Below, piece by piece: positions 17,996 through 27,602 of a stretch of 64,000 nt of DNA. The position numbers were made by a program, and so were the translations under genes. The notes beneath the pieces were generated by a model that saw only the letters and a list, made by a program, of their open reading frames with translations, was not told the DNA's origin and searched no databases. Each line of letters starts with the position of its first letter. Positions within the stretch are counted from its first letter, which is position 1. This DNA comes from DASSJF01 sp035934535 (lineage in GTDB: Bacteria > Sysuimicrobiota > Sysuimicrobiia > Sysuimicrobiales > Segetimicrobiaceae): assembly GCA_035934535.1 (NCBI GenBank), contig DASYXS010000075.1, positions 1 to 64,000 on the forward strand, given 5' to 3'.

Positions 17996-18020
17996 TCCGG
18001 CGCCGCCCCGAGGCGGCTCG

Positions 18021-19226
<1,206 letters not shown>

Positions 19227-19296
19227 AGACCGAGGAGGGGCCTGCTCTCGGGCGACGAACGCCGTCGGCATCGTCGTCAAGCCGGGAGGAGCGCCG

Positions 19297-20028
19297 ATGG
19301 CTGTGATCGATGAGGTTGGTCCGGACCTATTTCGGATTTCTGTGTTCGCTTCGAAGGTCAACCTTCAGTTCAACCACTTCCTCGTTCGCGACGAGCAGCC
19401 GTTGCTCTTCCACACCGGCTTGAAGGAGACGTTTCCGCTCGTGCGCGACGCGGTCGCGGGCCTCATCGAGCTTTCGCGACTGCGTTGGATCGGTTTCAGT
19501 CACGTGGAGTCCGACGAGTGCGGGTCGCTGGCGGAGTGGCTTGCGGCGGCGCCTGGCGCCCAGCCGCTGTGCAGCCAGATCGGCGCGCGGGTCAACCGCG
19601 ACTTCACGAGCTCGGTGAAGGCGGCGCGCGGAATGGCCGACGGCGAATCGTTGGAGACCGGCAAGTATCGCTTCCGGTTCTGCCGCACCGCCCAGCTCCC
19701 TCACGGTTGGGATGCGGGGCTGCTGTTCGAGGAGACGACGCGGACATTGTTGTGCTCGGATCTGCTGCACCAGAACGGCGATTGTGCGGCGGTGGTCGGA
19801 GGCGATGTGGTCGAACGCTGCCGTCAAGCGATCCTCGAGTATCAGACGGGGGTGCTCGCGGACTACGTGCCGTACTCGCCCCGAACGGCGGAGAACATGC
19901 GCAGGCTCGCGGCGCTTGAACCGCGAACGCTCGCGGCGATGCACGGCTCGACGTTCGTCGGCGACGGTGCACAAGCGCTGCGCGACCTCGACATCGTCCT
20001 GCGCGAGGTGTTCGGAACGCCGATCTGA
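19297..20028 (+). CDS. Flavodiiron-type metallo-beta-lactamase fold protein (ODP-like)
   Basis: 243 residues, a stand-alone di-iron MBL domain without flavodoxin. The flavodiiron ligand set appears complete: His69, Glu71 and Asp73 in SHVESDE, His136 in QLPHGWD, Asp155 in LLCSDLL and His216 in AAMHGST. The canonical sixth position (HxExDH) is Glu instead of His. Family members reduce oxygen or NO, or act as redox sensors. The ATG at 19297 has GGGAGGAG 5 bases upstream. No rubredoxin or flavoprotein partner is adjacent. Confidence 0.8.
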   Translation: MAVIDEVGPDLFRISVFASKVNLQFNHFLVRDEQPLLFHTGLKETFPLVRDAVAGLIELSRLRWIGFSHVESDECGSLAEWLAAAPGAQPLCSQIGARVNRDFTSSVKAARGMADGESLETGKYRFRFCRTAQLPHGWDAGLLFEETTRTLLCSDLLHQNGDCAAVVGGDVVERCRQAILEYQTGVLADYVPYSPRTAENMRRLAALEPRTLAAMHGSTFVGDGAQALRDLDIVLREVFGTPI

Positions 20029-20081
20029 GAACACCGCTCCAAGACATCTCTGCTCGACCCGTGCGCCGCGGGCCGGCTGAC

Positions 20082-21254
20082 TCAGCGACCGGTCGGGGCC
20101 GGGGCGGGGGCGTCGTCGTATCCGAGGTCCTCGATCCAGGACCGAGTCGATCCGAGGATCACCCGCGGTACGCCGGCCAGATCGGCAACCCCGCGGCCGC
20201 CCGTGAGGAAGACGGCCACGCGCAGTTCCTCGAGAAACTGTGTGATCCACGCGTCGAGCGCCCGCTCGCCCTCCAGGGCGGCCAGGAGCAGCGGGCGGCC
20301 CACGCCCACGAGCGTCGCGCCGAGCGCGAGCGCCTTGGCCGCGTCCAGACCGGTCCGGACGCCGCCGGTCGCGATGATCGGCAATCCGGCGGCGCGCGAG
20401 GCGACGATCGACACGGCGGTCGGGACTCCCCACTCATGGTACACGGCGCCGAGTTTCGCGCGGCCGGCGTCCCCGCGCGCCTCGGCGCGCGCCGCCTCGA
20501 TCGCGGCGAAACTCGTGCCTCCCGCCCCCCCGACGTCGAGCGCCCGGACCCCCAACTCACGGAGTTCCAGGGCGACACCGCGGGAGAGACCGGCGCCGGT
20601 CTCCTTGGCGATCACCGGGACGCCGATGGAGGCGGCGGTGGACGCGAGCGCCTCCCGGATGCCGCTCACCCGGCGGTCGCCCTCGGGTTGGATGATCTCC
20701 TCGAGCGGGTTGAGGTGAACCGCCAGGGCGTTTGCGCCGATCATGGCGATCGCGTCGGCGAGCTGCCGTGAGGTGAGTGGCGGTCCGCTGTCCTGCGGGA
20801 CGAGTTGGGCGGCGCCCACGTTCGCGATCAGAAACGCGGTCGGGGCCGCGCGCCGCGCGGCCGTGTAGGTGGGCACGAGCGCCGGTCGGCGGAGCGCCGC
20901 GCGCTGGCTGCCGACGCCCATCGCGAGCCCGAACCGCTCGGCCGCGGCTCCCAGCCGGGTGTTGACGGTCCGCGCGTCGGCGTGGCCGCCCGTCATCGAA
21001 GCGATGGCGAGCGGCGCGCGCAGATGGTGACCGAGAAAATCACAGCCGAGATCGATGGCCGCGACGTCCGCCCGCGGCAGGCCGTGATGCACGAGCCGGA
21101 TATCGGCCCATCCCGGACCCGTGCCGCTCTGCACGTCGCGCGTGGCGGCGAGATGGAGGTGCTCCGCCTTCCGTTGCGCGACACTGTCAGATGCGTTGGA
21201 CGTGGCGGCGCGATGCGGGCGGCGCGCGCCCTTCGGCCTCCGCCGGCTGCGCAT
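20082..21254 (-). CDS. fni: Type 2 isopentenyl-diphosphate delta-isomerase
   Basis: FMN-dependent isomerase that converts IPP to DMAPP. 390 residues. Family motifs are QRKAEHLHLA at the N-terminus, LRAPLAIASMTGGHADA, MGVGSQRAAL, NVGAAQL, ALAVHLNPLEEIIQPEGDR, VPVIAKETGAGLSR, GGAGGTSFAAIEAAR and PIIATGGVRTGLDAAKALALGA. The ATG at 21254 shares a base with the ubiX stop (TAATG), so it is translationally coupled to ubiX. This placement suggests it supplies the dimethylallyl unit for prenylated FMN. Confidence 0.92.
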   Translation of the reverse strand: MRSRRRPKGARRPHRAATSNASDSVAQRKAEHLHLAATRDVQSGTGPGWADIRLVHHGLPRADVAAIDLGCDFLGHHLRAPLAIASMTGGHADARTVNTRLGAAAERFGLAMGVGSQRAALRRPALVPTYTAARRAAPTAFLIANVGAAQLVPQDSGPPLTSRQLADAIAMIGANALAVHLNPLEEIIQPEGDRRVSGIREALASTAASIGVPVIAKETGAGLSRGVALELRELGVRALDVGGAGGTSFAAIEAARAEARGDAGRAKLGAVYHEWGVPTAVSIVASRAAGLPIIATGGVRTGLDAAKALALGATLVGVGRPLLLAALEGERALDAWITQFLEELRVAVFLTGGRGVADLAGVPRVILGSTRSWIEDLGYDDAPAPAPTGR

Positions 21255-21907
21255 TAGGCGCGCTTCGAGGGCGCCCGCCCGTCGCCCGGTGTGCGGGGCG
21301 ACGTCGTCTGGGCGGCGTCGGGCGTGAGCCCGCGCCACCGCTCGATCAGATCCACGTGGATGCCGAACTGGTCCAGAACCTTGACGACCGTGTGATCGAT
21401 GAGCTCCTCGATCGTTGCCGGCCGGTGGTAGAATCCCGGCACCGGCGGCAGGATAGTCGCGCCGGCCTCGGTGGCGGCCAGCATGAGCTTGAGATGCCCG
21501 GCGTGCAGCGGAGTTTCGCGCACGACGAGCACGAGCGGGCGGCGTTCTTTGAGGCACACGTCGGCCGCCCGGACGGTAAGCGTGTCGGCGTAGCTCGTCG
21601 CGATGGCGGACAGCGTCTTGATGGAGCAGGGGACCACGGCCATGCCGCCCGTAACGAACGTGCCGCTCGCGATCGAGGCGCCGATGTTGCGTTCGTCGTG
21701 CACATGGTGGGCGAGCGCGGCGACGCTGTCGGGATCGCGCCGCATCTCATATTCGATCGTCTTCCGGGCACCCGCCGTGAGAATCACGTGCGTCTCAACG
21801 TCGGTGTGGCTCCGCAGCACCTCGAGCAGGCGGACCCCGTAGTGCGGACCCGTCGAGCCCGAGAGCGCGACGATGAGGCGGCGCGGCGGGGACGCGGGCG
21901 TCGGCAC
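21254..21907 (-). CDS. ubiX: UbiX flavin prenyltransferase
   Basis: Makes prenylated FMN, the cofactor of UbiD decarboxylases, from FMN and a dimethylallyl phosphate. 217 residues. Diagnostic segments are IVALSGSTGPHYGVRLLEVL, the Ser-rich SIKTLSAIATSYADTLTVRAADVCLKERRPLVLVVRETPL and GATILPPVPGFYHRP. GTG start overlaps the stop of the upstream cupin by one base. The last 20 residues are a non-conserved tail. Lies in one operon with ubiD and fni. Confidence 0.94.
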   Translation of the reverse strand: MPTPASPPRRLIVALSGSTGPHYGVRLLEVLRSHTDVETHVILTAGARKTIEYEMRRDPDSVAALAHHVHDERNIGASIASGTFVTGGMAVVPCSIKTLSAIATSYADTLTVRAADVCLKERRPLVLVVRETPLHAGHLKLMLAATEAGATILPPVPGFYHRPATIEELIDHTVVKVLDQFGIHVDLIERWRGLTPDAAQTTSPRTPGDGRAPSKRA

Positions 21908-22944
21908 TAGGGCCGGGCCTGTCCCGCCGCCTGCGCGCGTCCGGCGTACTCTGGTGCGTCTTCGAGGTAGACGACCGAGTCGTATCCGAGGAGCTTGAAC
22001 AGCCGGTTCTGGGCCGAGAGGACGACGAGGGGCGTGGCGGGATCCGCGTTGAAGTGTTGGTGCACCGTGTTGTGCGGCACGTACAGCACGTCGCCGGTCT
22101 GGAACTCCCAGCGCGTCGGCTCTTTTGCCACCCGGGCCATGTAGCGCTCACCGATCTCGGCTTCCACGTCCCACTGCAGGCTGTAGCCGCGGCCCGAGAT
22201 CACATACAAGACCTCGTCCGCCATGTGCCAGTGCTTCGCCGACCGGCTGCCGCCCGGGATCTCCTGCTGGTAGAGATCGACGCTGAAGATGCGCACGTCG
22301 GTGCGCTGCGGGGAGAGGATGACCCGTACGCGGCCGTCCCGCGTGGTCTCCCAGCGCGTGTCGGCCGGCTTCACGATCTTCTTCCGCTGCATGACCCCGG
22401 CGGTCCACAGTCGCGACCAGTCTTCGGGCTCGCCGAAACGTCCGCCGTCCTCCACGGGGCCGCCCCGGCCCTGCTGAATCAGGCCGAGGTACATCCAGGT
22501 GGCCTTGGCCTTCAGCACGAGCGCCACCGCCTTGTGCTTCGGGTCGGCGTTGAAGTGGCGGTGCACGGAGTCGTTGTGGACCACGACGAGGTCGTCCTTC
22601 TCCCAGTCGTAGCGCTGGCCGTCGTGAATCTCGTAGCCCTTGCCCTCCAGGATGTAGAACGGGGCCTCGTTCTGGTGGCCGTGCCCCCGGTTCGAGCCGC
22701 CCGGGTGCAGTTCCACGAAGTGCGCCTGGATGGTCTGGGTCAGAAACGGATCGTCGCCCGGGCCGAGGACCCACCACGTCCGAGACTGTTCGGAGTCGCC
22801 GGAGTGGGCGACCTTGGCGTCGTCGACGACGGTGCCGGCCTTCCGGACCCGCGGCGCCGCGCGCTGACGCCGGCGAAACTCCGAGAGCCCGTAGTGCTCC
22901 GATGTAATCCCGCGCAGAAAAACGCGTCCCTCACCTTCCGCCAC
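21907..22944 (-). CDS. Two-domain cupin protein (bicupin) of operon A, first copy
   Basis: 345 residues with two cupin domains. Domain 1 has NRGHGHQNEAPFYILEGKGY and DSVHRHFNADP; domain 2 has KHWHMADEVLYVISGRGY and NTVHQHFNADP. Both keep the His/Glu metal-ligand pattern, so it is probably a metalloprotein. Gentisate dioxygenase-like bicupins cleave hydroxylated aromatics, but this family is also widespread beside ubiD genes without an assigned reaction. GTG 22944 has GGGAGG 7 bases upstream, better than the GTG six bases earlier. Sits between ubiD and ubiX. Confidence 0.85.
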   Translation of the reverse strand: MAEGEGRVFLRGITSEHYGLSEFRRRQRAAPRVRKAGTVVDDAKVAHSGDSEQSRTWWVLGPGDDPFLTQTIQAHFVELHPGGSNRGHGHQNEAPFYILEGKGYEIHDGQRYDWEKDDLVVVHNDSVHRHFNADPKHKAVALVLKAKATWMYLGLIQQGRGGPVEDGGRFGEPEDWSRLWTAGVMQRKKIVKPADTRWETTRDGRVRVILSPQRTDVRIFSVDLYQQEIPGGSRSAKHWHMADEVLYVISGRGYSLQWDVEAEIGERYMARVAKEPTRWEFQTGDVLYVPHNTVHQHFNADPATPLVVLSAQNRLFKLLGYDSVVYLEDAPEYAGRAQAAGQARP

Positions 22945-23007
22945 GTGCACACCTCCCGATACCGGGGAGCGGCGACGCCGCCCGCGGCCTGCGCCGCGCG
23001 CCCCGGT

Positions 23008-24429
23008 CTACGACAGAATGCTTCGTCCCCACTTCTTCAACACCTCATCGCGCCGCTCCGGACTCGATTCGGCGACCAGCGGAAACTCGTCCCGCCACTC
23101 GAACGGCCGCGTCGCGTCGATCAGCGCGCGCGAGTTGAAGCCCTTCTGCCCCGGCCGGATGATCGGGTCGAGCGGCCCGCTCCAGCAGCGGCGCAGGATG
23201 TCGATGTCGCCGGCGGGGTCGCAGCGCGTGCAGATCGCCCACATCACTTCCTCGAGGTTCATCACATCGATGTCCTCGTCCACAACCACGGTGAAGCGGC
23301 CGAGATACGCGCCCGCGTGGCACTGGGTCGCCACGGCCGCGGCCTGCTTCGCGTGCCCGGGATAGCGCTGCTTGATCGCGACGACGTTAAAGAGGCGCGA
23401 TCCGCCGACCTCGTGGCACCACACCCCGGCCACGTCGGGTACGCCGGCAAGGCGCAGTTCCTCCTCGATCGCCGCCGCGCGGAGAAACGCCCGGTAATAG
23501 GCGAGTTCGGAGGGCGGCTTCACCGGGGGAGAGCCGAGCAGGATCGGCTGATCCCGGTGGTAGAGTGCTTGGACTTCGACCACCGGCTCTTCCCGCTGCT
23601 TGCTCGCGTAGTACCCGGTCCACTCGCCGAAGGGGCCCTCCGGCAGCCGGCGGTTCGGGTCGACGAAGCCTTCGATCACGATCTCCGCGTCGGCCGGGAT
23701 CGGCAGCCCGGTCACCGGCCCCTCGATGACCTCGACCGGCCGTCCTTTGATCCCGCCGACCCAATCGTATTCCGACAGGCCCCACGGGAGCTCGATGCCG
23801 CCGGCCATGTAGATCGCGGGGTCGTGCCCGAACGACATCGCGATCGGCATCCGGCCGCCCCGCGCGAACCACTTGTCGCGCTGGATCCGTCCCTGCTTGC
23901 CGGGCGAGATGTAGAAACCCACGTGGTTGCGGTCGTGGATCATCACCCGGTAGCAGCCGAGGTTGACCCAGCCCTCGTCGGGGTCGCGGGTGATGTCGAC
24001 ACTGCCGGTGCCGATGTACCGGCCGCCGTCGTGCTCGTGCCACTTGGGCGTCGGGAACTTGAACAGGTCCACGTCCTCGCCGCGGAGCACGTTCTCCATG
24101 ACGGGGCCGTCCCGCACCACCTTCGGCGGCACGGGCTGCATCCTGCGCCGCTTCTCCTGCCAGAGCTTCAACAGGTCGCGCACGTCGCGGTCGGGCGGCA
24201 GCCCGAGCGTATGGGCGAGCCGCTTCGGGCCGCCGAGCGCGTTGACGAGGATGCGGTGGCCGGCCGGGTAATCGGCGATGCGGTCGAAGAGCACGGCCGG
24301 TCCGTGGCGGTTCATCACGATCTCCGTGATGACGCCGATTTCGACGTCCCAGTGCGCGCCCTGGACGGCCTTCAGCTCGCGGAGCTCCTCGACCTGGGTC
24401 ATCCACTCGCGTATATCGCGATAACTCAT
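23008..24429 (-). CDS. UbiD-family prenylated-FMN decarboxylase, copy 1
   Basis: 473 residues. The catalytic Glu-Arg-Glu set of the family is in place: Arg161 in GCYRVMIHDRNH, and Glu264 and Glu269 in PEGPFGEWTGYY. Substrate- and cofactor-binding regions include FKFPTPKWHEHDGGRYIGTG and PLDPIIRPGQKGFNSRALIDAT. These enzymes reversibly decarboxylate aromatic or alpha,beta-unsaturated acids. ATG 24429 overlaps the dapA-like stop (ATGA). It shares an operon with ubiX and fni, which make its cofactor. Substrate unknown; it is a close relative of the copy at 52665. Confidence 0.93.
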   Translation of the reverse strand: MSYRDIREWMTQVEELRELKAVQGAHWDVEIGVITEIVMNRHGPAVLFDRIADYPAGHRILVNALGGPKRLAHTLGLPPDRDVRDLLKLWQEKRRRMQPVPPKVVRDGPVMENVLRGEDVDLFKFPTPKWHEHDGGRYIGTGSVDITRDPDEGWVNLGCYRVMIHDRNHVGFYISPGKQGRIQRDKWFARGGRMPIAMSFGHDPAIYMAGGIELPWGLSEYDWVGGIKGRPVEVIEGPVTGLPIPADAEIVIEGFVDPNRRLPEGPFGEWTGYYASKQREEPVVEVQALYHRDQPILLGSPPVKPPSELAYYRAFLRAAAIEEELRLAGVPDVAGVWCHEVGGSRLFNVVAIKQRYPGHAKQAAAVATQCHAGAYLGRFTVVVDEDIDVMNLEEVMWAICTRCDPAGDIDILRRCWSGPLDPIIRPGQKGFNSRALIDATRPFEWRDEFPLVAESSPERRDEVLKKWGRSILS

Positions 24430-25364
24430 GCGGTTGTCCTCTCTCCGCGGTCCGCTGCGCGCGCCGGCGCGCCGAGGTCGGCCCGGTCCAGCAGGGCGTC
24501 CAGCCGGGCCGCCAGGCGCTCGTCCGCCGGGACCATCGGGAGGCGGTGCTCGTTGTCCGGAATCAGCCCCAGGCGCTTCATCATGTACTTGATCGGGATG
24601 GGATTCGTGTCCCAGAACACCGCGCGGTTCACCTCGAAGAGGGCGGCGTGCAGCGCGCGGCCGTCGGCGAGCGATCCGGCCGCCACCGTCTCGTACAGCC
24701 GCGCGATCTTTCGAGGCGCGACGTTGCCGACGGCGTTCATCAATCCGGCGGCGCCCACGGCGAGCATCGGAAAGCTCAGTTCCTCGAGGCCCACAAACAC
24801 GCGGAACTCGGGCCCGAACCGGTCGAGCAGCTGGCTCACGAATCCGAGGTCGTTGACCGCCTGCTTGATGCCGACGAGCGTCGGGAGGCGTCCGGCGATG
24901 CGCTCGATCGTCTCCGCTTCGAGCGCCACGGCCGCCCGGCCGGGGATGTGATAGAGCAGGAGCGGGAGGCGCGTGCGCCCGCCGACGTCGACAAAGTACT
25001 CGACCAGCCCGCGCTGCGGCGGGCGGAGGTAGTAGGGGGTGACGACCAGCACGGCGGAGGCGCCCGCGGCCTCGGCCCGCTCGGTCAGCCACACGGTCTC
25101 GGCGTGCGACTGCGACCCCGTGGCGGCCACGACGGGCACCCGCCCGCGGACCGTCTCCACCGCGACTTTGACGAGGCGGGCGCGTTCGTCGGCCGTGAGC
25201 GTGCTGGGCTCGCCGGTTGTCCCGTTGACGAGGATCCCGTGCGAGCCCTCCGCGAGTTGAAACTCGACCAGGCGCGCGTACGTCTCGTAGTCCACCGCGC
25301 CGCGCGAGAACGGCGTAATGAGCGGCGGATACGAACCGCGTAGAAACCCGGGTGCGAGAGTGAT
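24426..25364 (-). CDS. DapA/NanA-family class I aldolase
   Basis: 312 residues, TIM-barrel lyase. The GTTGE motif (about 50-53), the active-site Tyr139 in LLLYHIPGR and Schiff-base Lys168 in LVGIKQA are conserved. GTG 25364 is chosen because it starts just before the family N-terminus and follows AGGGG. Although it resembles 4-hydroxy-tetrahydrodipicolinate synthase, its position between ubiD and a cupin favours a catabolic aldolase or dehydratase acting on an oxo-acid. No other lysine-synthesis gene is nearby. Confidence 0.85.
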   Translation of the reverse strand: MTLAPGFLRGSYPPLITPFSRGAVDYETYARLVEFQLAEGSHGILVNGTTGEPSTLTADERARLVKVAVETVRGRVPVVAATGSQSHAETVWLTERAEAAGASAVLVVTPYYLRPPQRGLVEYFVDVGGRTRLPLLLYHIPGRAAVALEAETIERIAGRLPTLVGIKQAVNDLGFVSQLLDRFGPEFRVFVGLEELSFPMLAVGAAGLMNAVGNVAPRKIARLYETVAAGSLADGRALHAALFEVNRAVFWDTNPIPIKYMMKRLGLIPDNEHRLPMVPADERLAARLDALLDRADLGAPARAADRGERTTA

Positions 25365-25371
25365 CACGCCC

Positions 25372-26493
25372 CTACCGCTTAGCGACGGCTTCCCGGTTGG
25401 TGGCAAACCCCGCCTGGGAGCCGAGGACGCGCGGGGCCTCGCGCAGATCTTCCTGCCAGATGAGCGAGTCCATCGCCAGGTTGAGGGGCTGGTCCTGGAT
25501 CGTGAGCTCGTAGACCGGTTGGTCGTCGGAGCGGTGGTTGTGCACGGCGAACCCCGGCGCGGTCAGCATGAGGTCGCCGGCCTTCCACGTGTAGGTCTTC
25601 TTCTCGACGACGCTGCCGCCCGTGCCGCCGAAGAAGTAGTTGATCGCGGCGGAGGTATGCCGGTGCGGCTTGTCCACGATGTGCGGCGGCCGGATCGTGA
25701 TCGCGGCGAAGAAGTTGTTGGTGGTGCCGTTTGTGCGGCCGGTCGCCGGATTGTACAGCAGGTAGAGCCGGCGGCCGACGTATTCTTTGCCGAGCGAGGC
25801 GAGCTTGTCGAGCTCCGCCCGCACCTTCGCCCACGGCCAGTGGAGCGGCCGCTGCTCGACGACCGGCGGGTTGACGAGCCGCTCGTACGTCATCAGCTGC
25901 GCGCCGCCGTCGAGCGTGATCGGTTCCGCGAACGCCTTGGCGATGCCGGCGCCGTGGCCGCCGCCCTGCTCGTCGTGGTCGTGGCCGGCCGGCGCGTGGC
26001 GGGGCTCGTCGGTCGGGGGATTGTCCTCGACGTAGTGGATGTGCAGCTTCTCGAGCAGCGCGGCGTTGCTGTACGTGAGGCGCACGTGGAGGTCCTTGGT
26101 GTCGTTGTGGTGCGTGTACACTGCCATGGACGGGTGGACCCACACGTCGTACTGCGTGAAGCGGATCGTCTGCGCGTTCACGATGGTGTGCCCCGCGCCC
26201 TGGATGCAGAAGTTGACCTGCGTCGAGTTGTGGCGGATCGGCGCGGTCCGCTCGCCGGGCAGCAGGACGTCGAGGCGGACCTGGATGCCCGGGGCGAGAC
26301 CCAATCCGGGCTCCTGCGCGTTCGGGTGCACGATCATCGCCGCGCGCCGGCCGTTGGCCGGACGCGGCAGGCTCGCGAGACGGCGGACTTCTTCCTCGAT
26401 CTGCTCCTTGGGGATCACGACCGGAGGCCACAGGTCGATCGGCTTGGACGTAAACCCGGTCCGGTCCTTAAGGATCGCACGCACCTCACTCAT
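25372..26493 (-). CDS. Two-domain cupin protein (gentisate dioxygenase-like) of operon A
   Basis: 373 residues. Domain 1 (about 65-160) has RHNSTQVNFCIQGAGHTIVN and a downstream THHN; domain 2 (about 255-350) has HRHTSAAINYFFGG, WKAGDLMLTAPGFAVHNH and LTIQDQPLNLAMDSLIW, a layout like gentisate or 1-hydroxy-2-naphthoate dioxygenases. A His/Asp/Gly-rich linker (HDHDEQGGGHGAG) divides the halves. In domain 1 the usual Glu ligand is Gln. ATG 26493 has GGAGGT upstream and overlaps the ocd stop (ATGA). Ring-cleavage activity is possible but unproven. Confidence 0.82.
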   Translation of the reverse strand: MSEVRAILKDRTGFTSKPIDLWPPVVIPKEQIEEEVRRLASLPRPANGRRAAMIVHPNAQEPGLGLAPGIQVRLDVLLPGERTAPIRHNSTQVNFCIQGAGHTIVNAQTIRFTQYDVWVHPSMAVYTHHNDTKDLHVRLTYSNAALLEKLHIHYVEDNPPTDEPRHAPAGHDHDEQGGGHGAGIAKAFAEPITLDGGAQLMTYERLVNPPVVEQRPLHWPWAKVRAELDKLASLGKEYVGRRLYLLYNPATGRTNGTTNNFFAAITIRPPHIVDKPHRHTSAAINYFFGGTGGSVVEKKTYTWKAGDLMLTAPGFAVHNHRSDDQPVYELTIQDQPLNLAMDSLIWQEDLREAPRVLGSQAGFATNREAVAKR

Positions 26494-27512
26494 CGTGTCA
26501 CACCTCCAGGCGTTTTCTCGATCCGGTCCAGGCGAAGGGCGGCCCGCTCCGGATGCGGGACGGGGCGCCCGATGCCGCGCTCCACCGCCGTCCGGTAGCA
26601 CCGTAGACCGACCGCGAGATCAGAGATGCCCATGCCCATGGCTTTGAACAACGTGAGATCGGCGTCCTTCGGGCGCGTCGCACCCCGCGCGAGGAGCGCC
26701 GACAGCGGCGTGACGGCGGACCAGTCGCGGCCGCCCGCTTTGAAATGGGTCACGAACTCCGAGGAGAGCGCCTGCACCTGGGCCACGTTGTCGACCGCGG
26801 TCACGGCGCAGCGCGCGAGCAGGGCGGGATCGAACTCCGAGCGCTCCGGGGTGATCGCGCCGACCGCGTTCACGTGGGCGCCGCGGCCGACCATCGCCGG
26901 CGTCAGAAACGGCTGCGTCGCACGGGTGACGAGGGTTACGACGTCCGCGCCGCGCACCGCTTCCGCGACGGACGGCGCCGCGGACGCCTCGATCCCCAGC
27001 GTCTCTGCGACCCGGCGGGCAAACGCCTCGCGGCGGGCGGCGTCGCGGCTGAAGACGCGGATCGACGTGATCGGCCGGACCGCGGCGACGGCCGCCGCCT
27101 GCGGCAGCGCCTGTTCGCCGGTCCCGATGATGGCAAACGTCCGCGCGTCCTCGCGCGCGAGCACGCGCGTCGCGATGCCCGCGATGCCGGACGTGCGGAG
27201 CTGGCCGAGGGCAAAGGCCTCGAGCACGGCGAGCAGCCGTCCGGCGGCCGCGTCGAAGAGCAGCACGAGCGGCGTGGAGCCGCGCGGGGTGTTGACCCAG
27301 GTCTTTGTGACGGCGATCCCGTCCCGGCGCAGGGTGGCGCCGATCGCGTGCAGGCTGCCGCCCGGCCACGCCGTGTGCGTCTTGGTCATGTTGACGGCGT
27401 CGCCGGCCGCTTCCAGCCGCAGCGCCTCGTCGAGGGCGCCGATCGCCGCGTCCATATCGACGAGGGACGCGGCCTCGGCTTCGGAGATCCACAGACAGGG
27501 GGGAGAGGTCAT
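26490..27512 (-). CDS. Ornithine cyclodeaminase / mu-crystallin family protein, copy 1
   Basis: 340 residues, NAD(P)-dependent. Characteristic segments are VNMTKTHTAWPGGSLHAIGA, the substrate-site TPLVLLFDAAAGRLLAVLEAFALGQLRTSGIAG, the nucleotide-binding AIIGTGEQA and the HVNAVGAITPERSEFDP region. The family includes ornithine cyclodeaminases, ketimine reductases and several oxo-acid reductases, so the substrate is not assigned. First gene of operon A, directly behind a sigma-70-like promoter and an IclR-type palindrome. Confidence 0.87.
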   Translation of the reverse strand: MTSPPCLWISEAEAASLVDMDAAIGALDEALRLEAAGDAVNMTKTHTAWPGGSLHAIGATLRRDGIAVTKTWVNTPRGSTPLVLLFDAAAGRLLAVLEAFALGQLRTSGIAGIATRVLAREDARTFAIIGTGEQALPQAAAVAAVRPITSIRVFSRDAARREAFARRVAETLGIEASAAPSVAEAVRGADVVTLVTRATQPFLTPAMVGRGAHVNAVGAITPERSEFDPALLARCAVTAVDNVAQVQALSSEFVTHFKAGGRDWSAVTPLSALLARGATRPKDADLTLFKAMGMGISDLAVGLRCYRTAVERGIGRPVPHPERAALRLDRIEKTPGGVTR

Positions 27513-27525
27513 CGAGGCGAGCGTG

Positions 27526-27540
27526 TTCTGTTGTGCAGAA
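27526..27540. promoter_or_regulatory. Candidate IclR operator A (operon A leader)
   Basis: TTCTGTTGTGCAGAA, a palindrome with TTCTG/CAGAA arms. It agrees at 13 of 15 bases with the site at the iclR start (29476-29490). It sits about 16-30 bases downstream of the predicted operon A transcription start, where a bound repressor would block elongation. Confidence 0.55.
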
Positions 27541-27562
27541 TGGTCGTCTGCGCCACGGTACG

Positions 27563-27592
27563 ATGGTAGCGATCGGGCGGAAGCGGTGTCAA
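27563..27592 (-). promoter_or_regulatory. Sigma-70-type promoter of operon A
   Basis: Minus strand: -35 TTGACA (27592-27587), 18-base spacer, -10 TACCAT (27568-27563). It lies in the 90-base gap between the TPP-enzyme stop and the ocd start, so the seven genes ocd to fni can be expressed separately from the TPP gene. Confidence 0.6.
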
Positions 27593-27602
27593 CGCGCGCC
27601 GT

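Noticed and set aside
22054..24951. A 965-codon open frame on the plus strand across the bicupin and ubiD copy 1
   Set aside because: Antisense shadow of well-conserved genes. High GC makes stop codons rare; the translation is His/Arg/Val/Asp-rich without domain similarity.
24426..25364. Assignment of the aldolase as lysine-pathway DapA
   Set aside because: No other dap gene is near and it is embedded in a catabolic operon; only family-level naming is justified.
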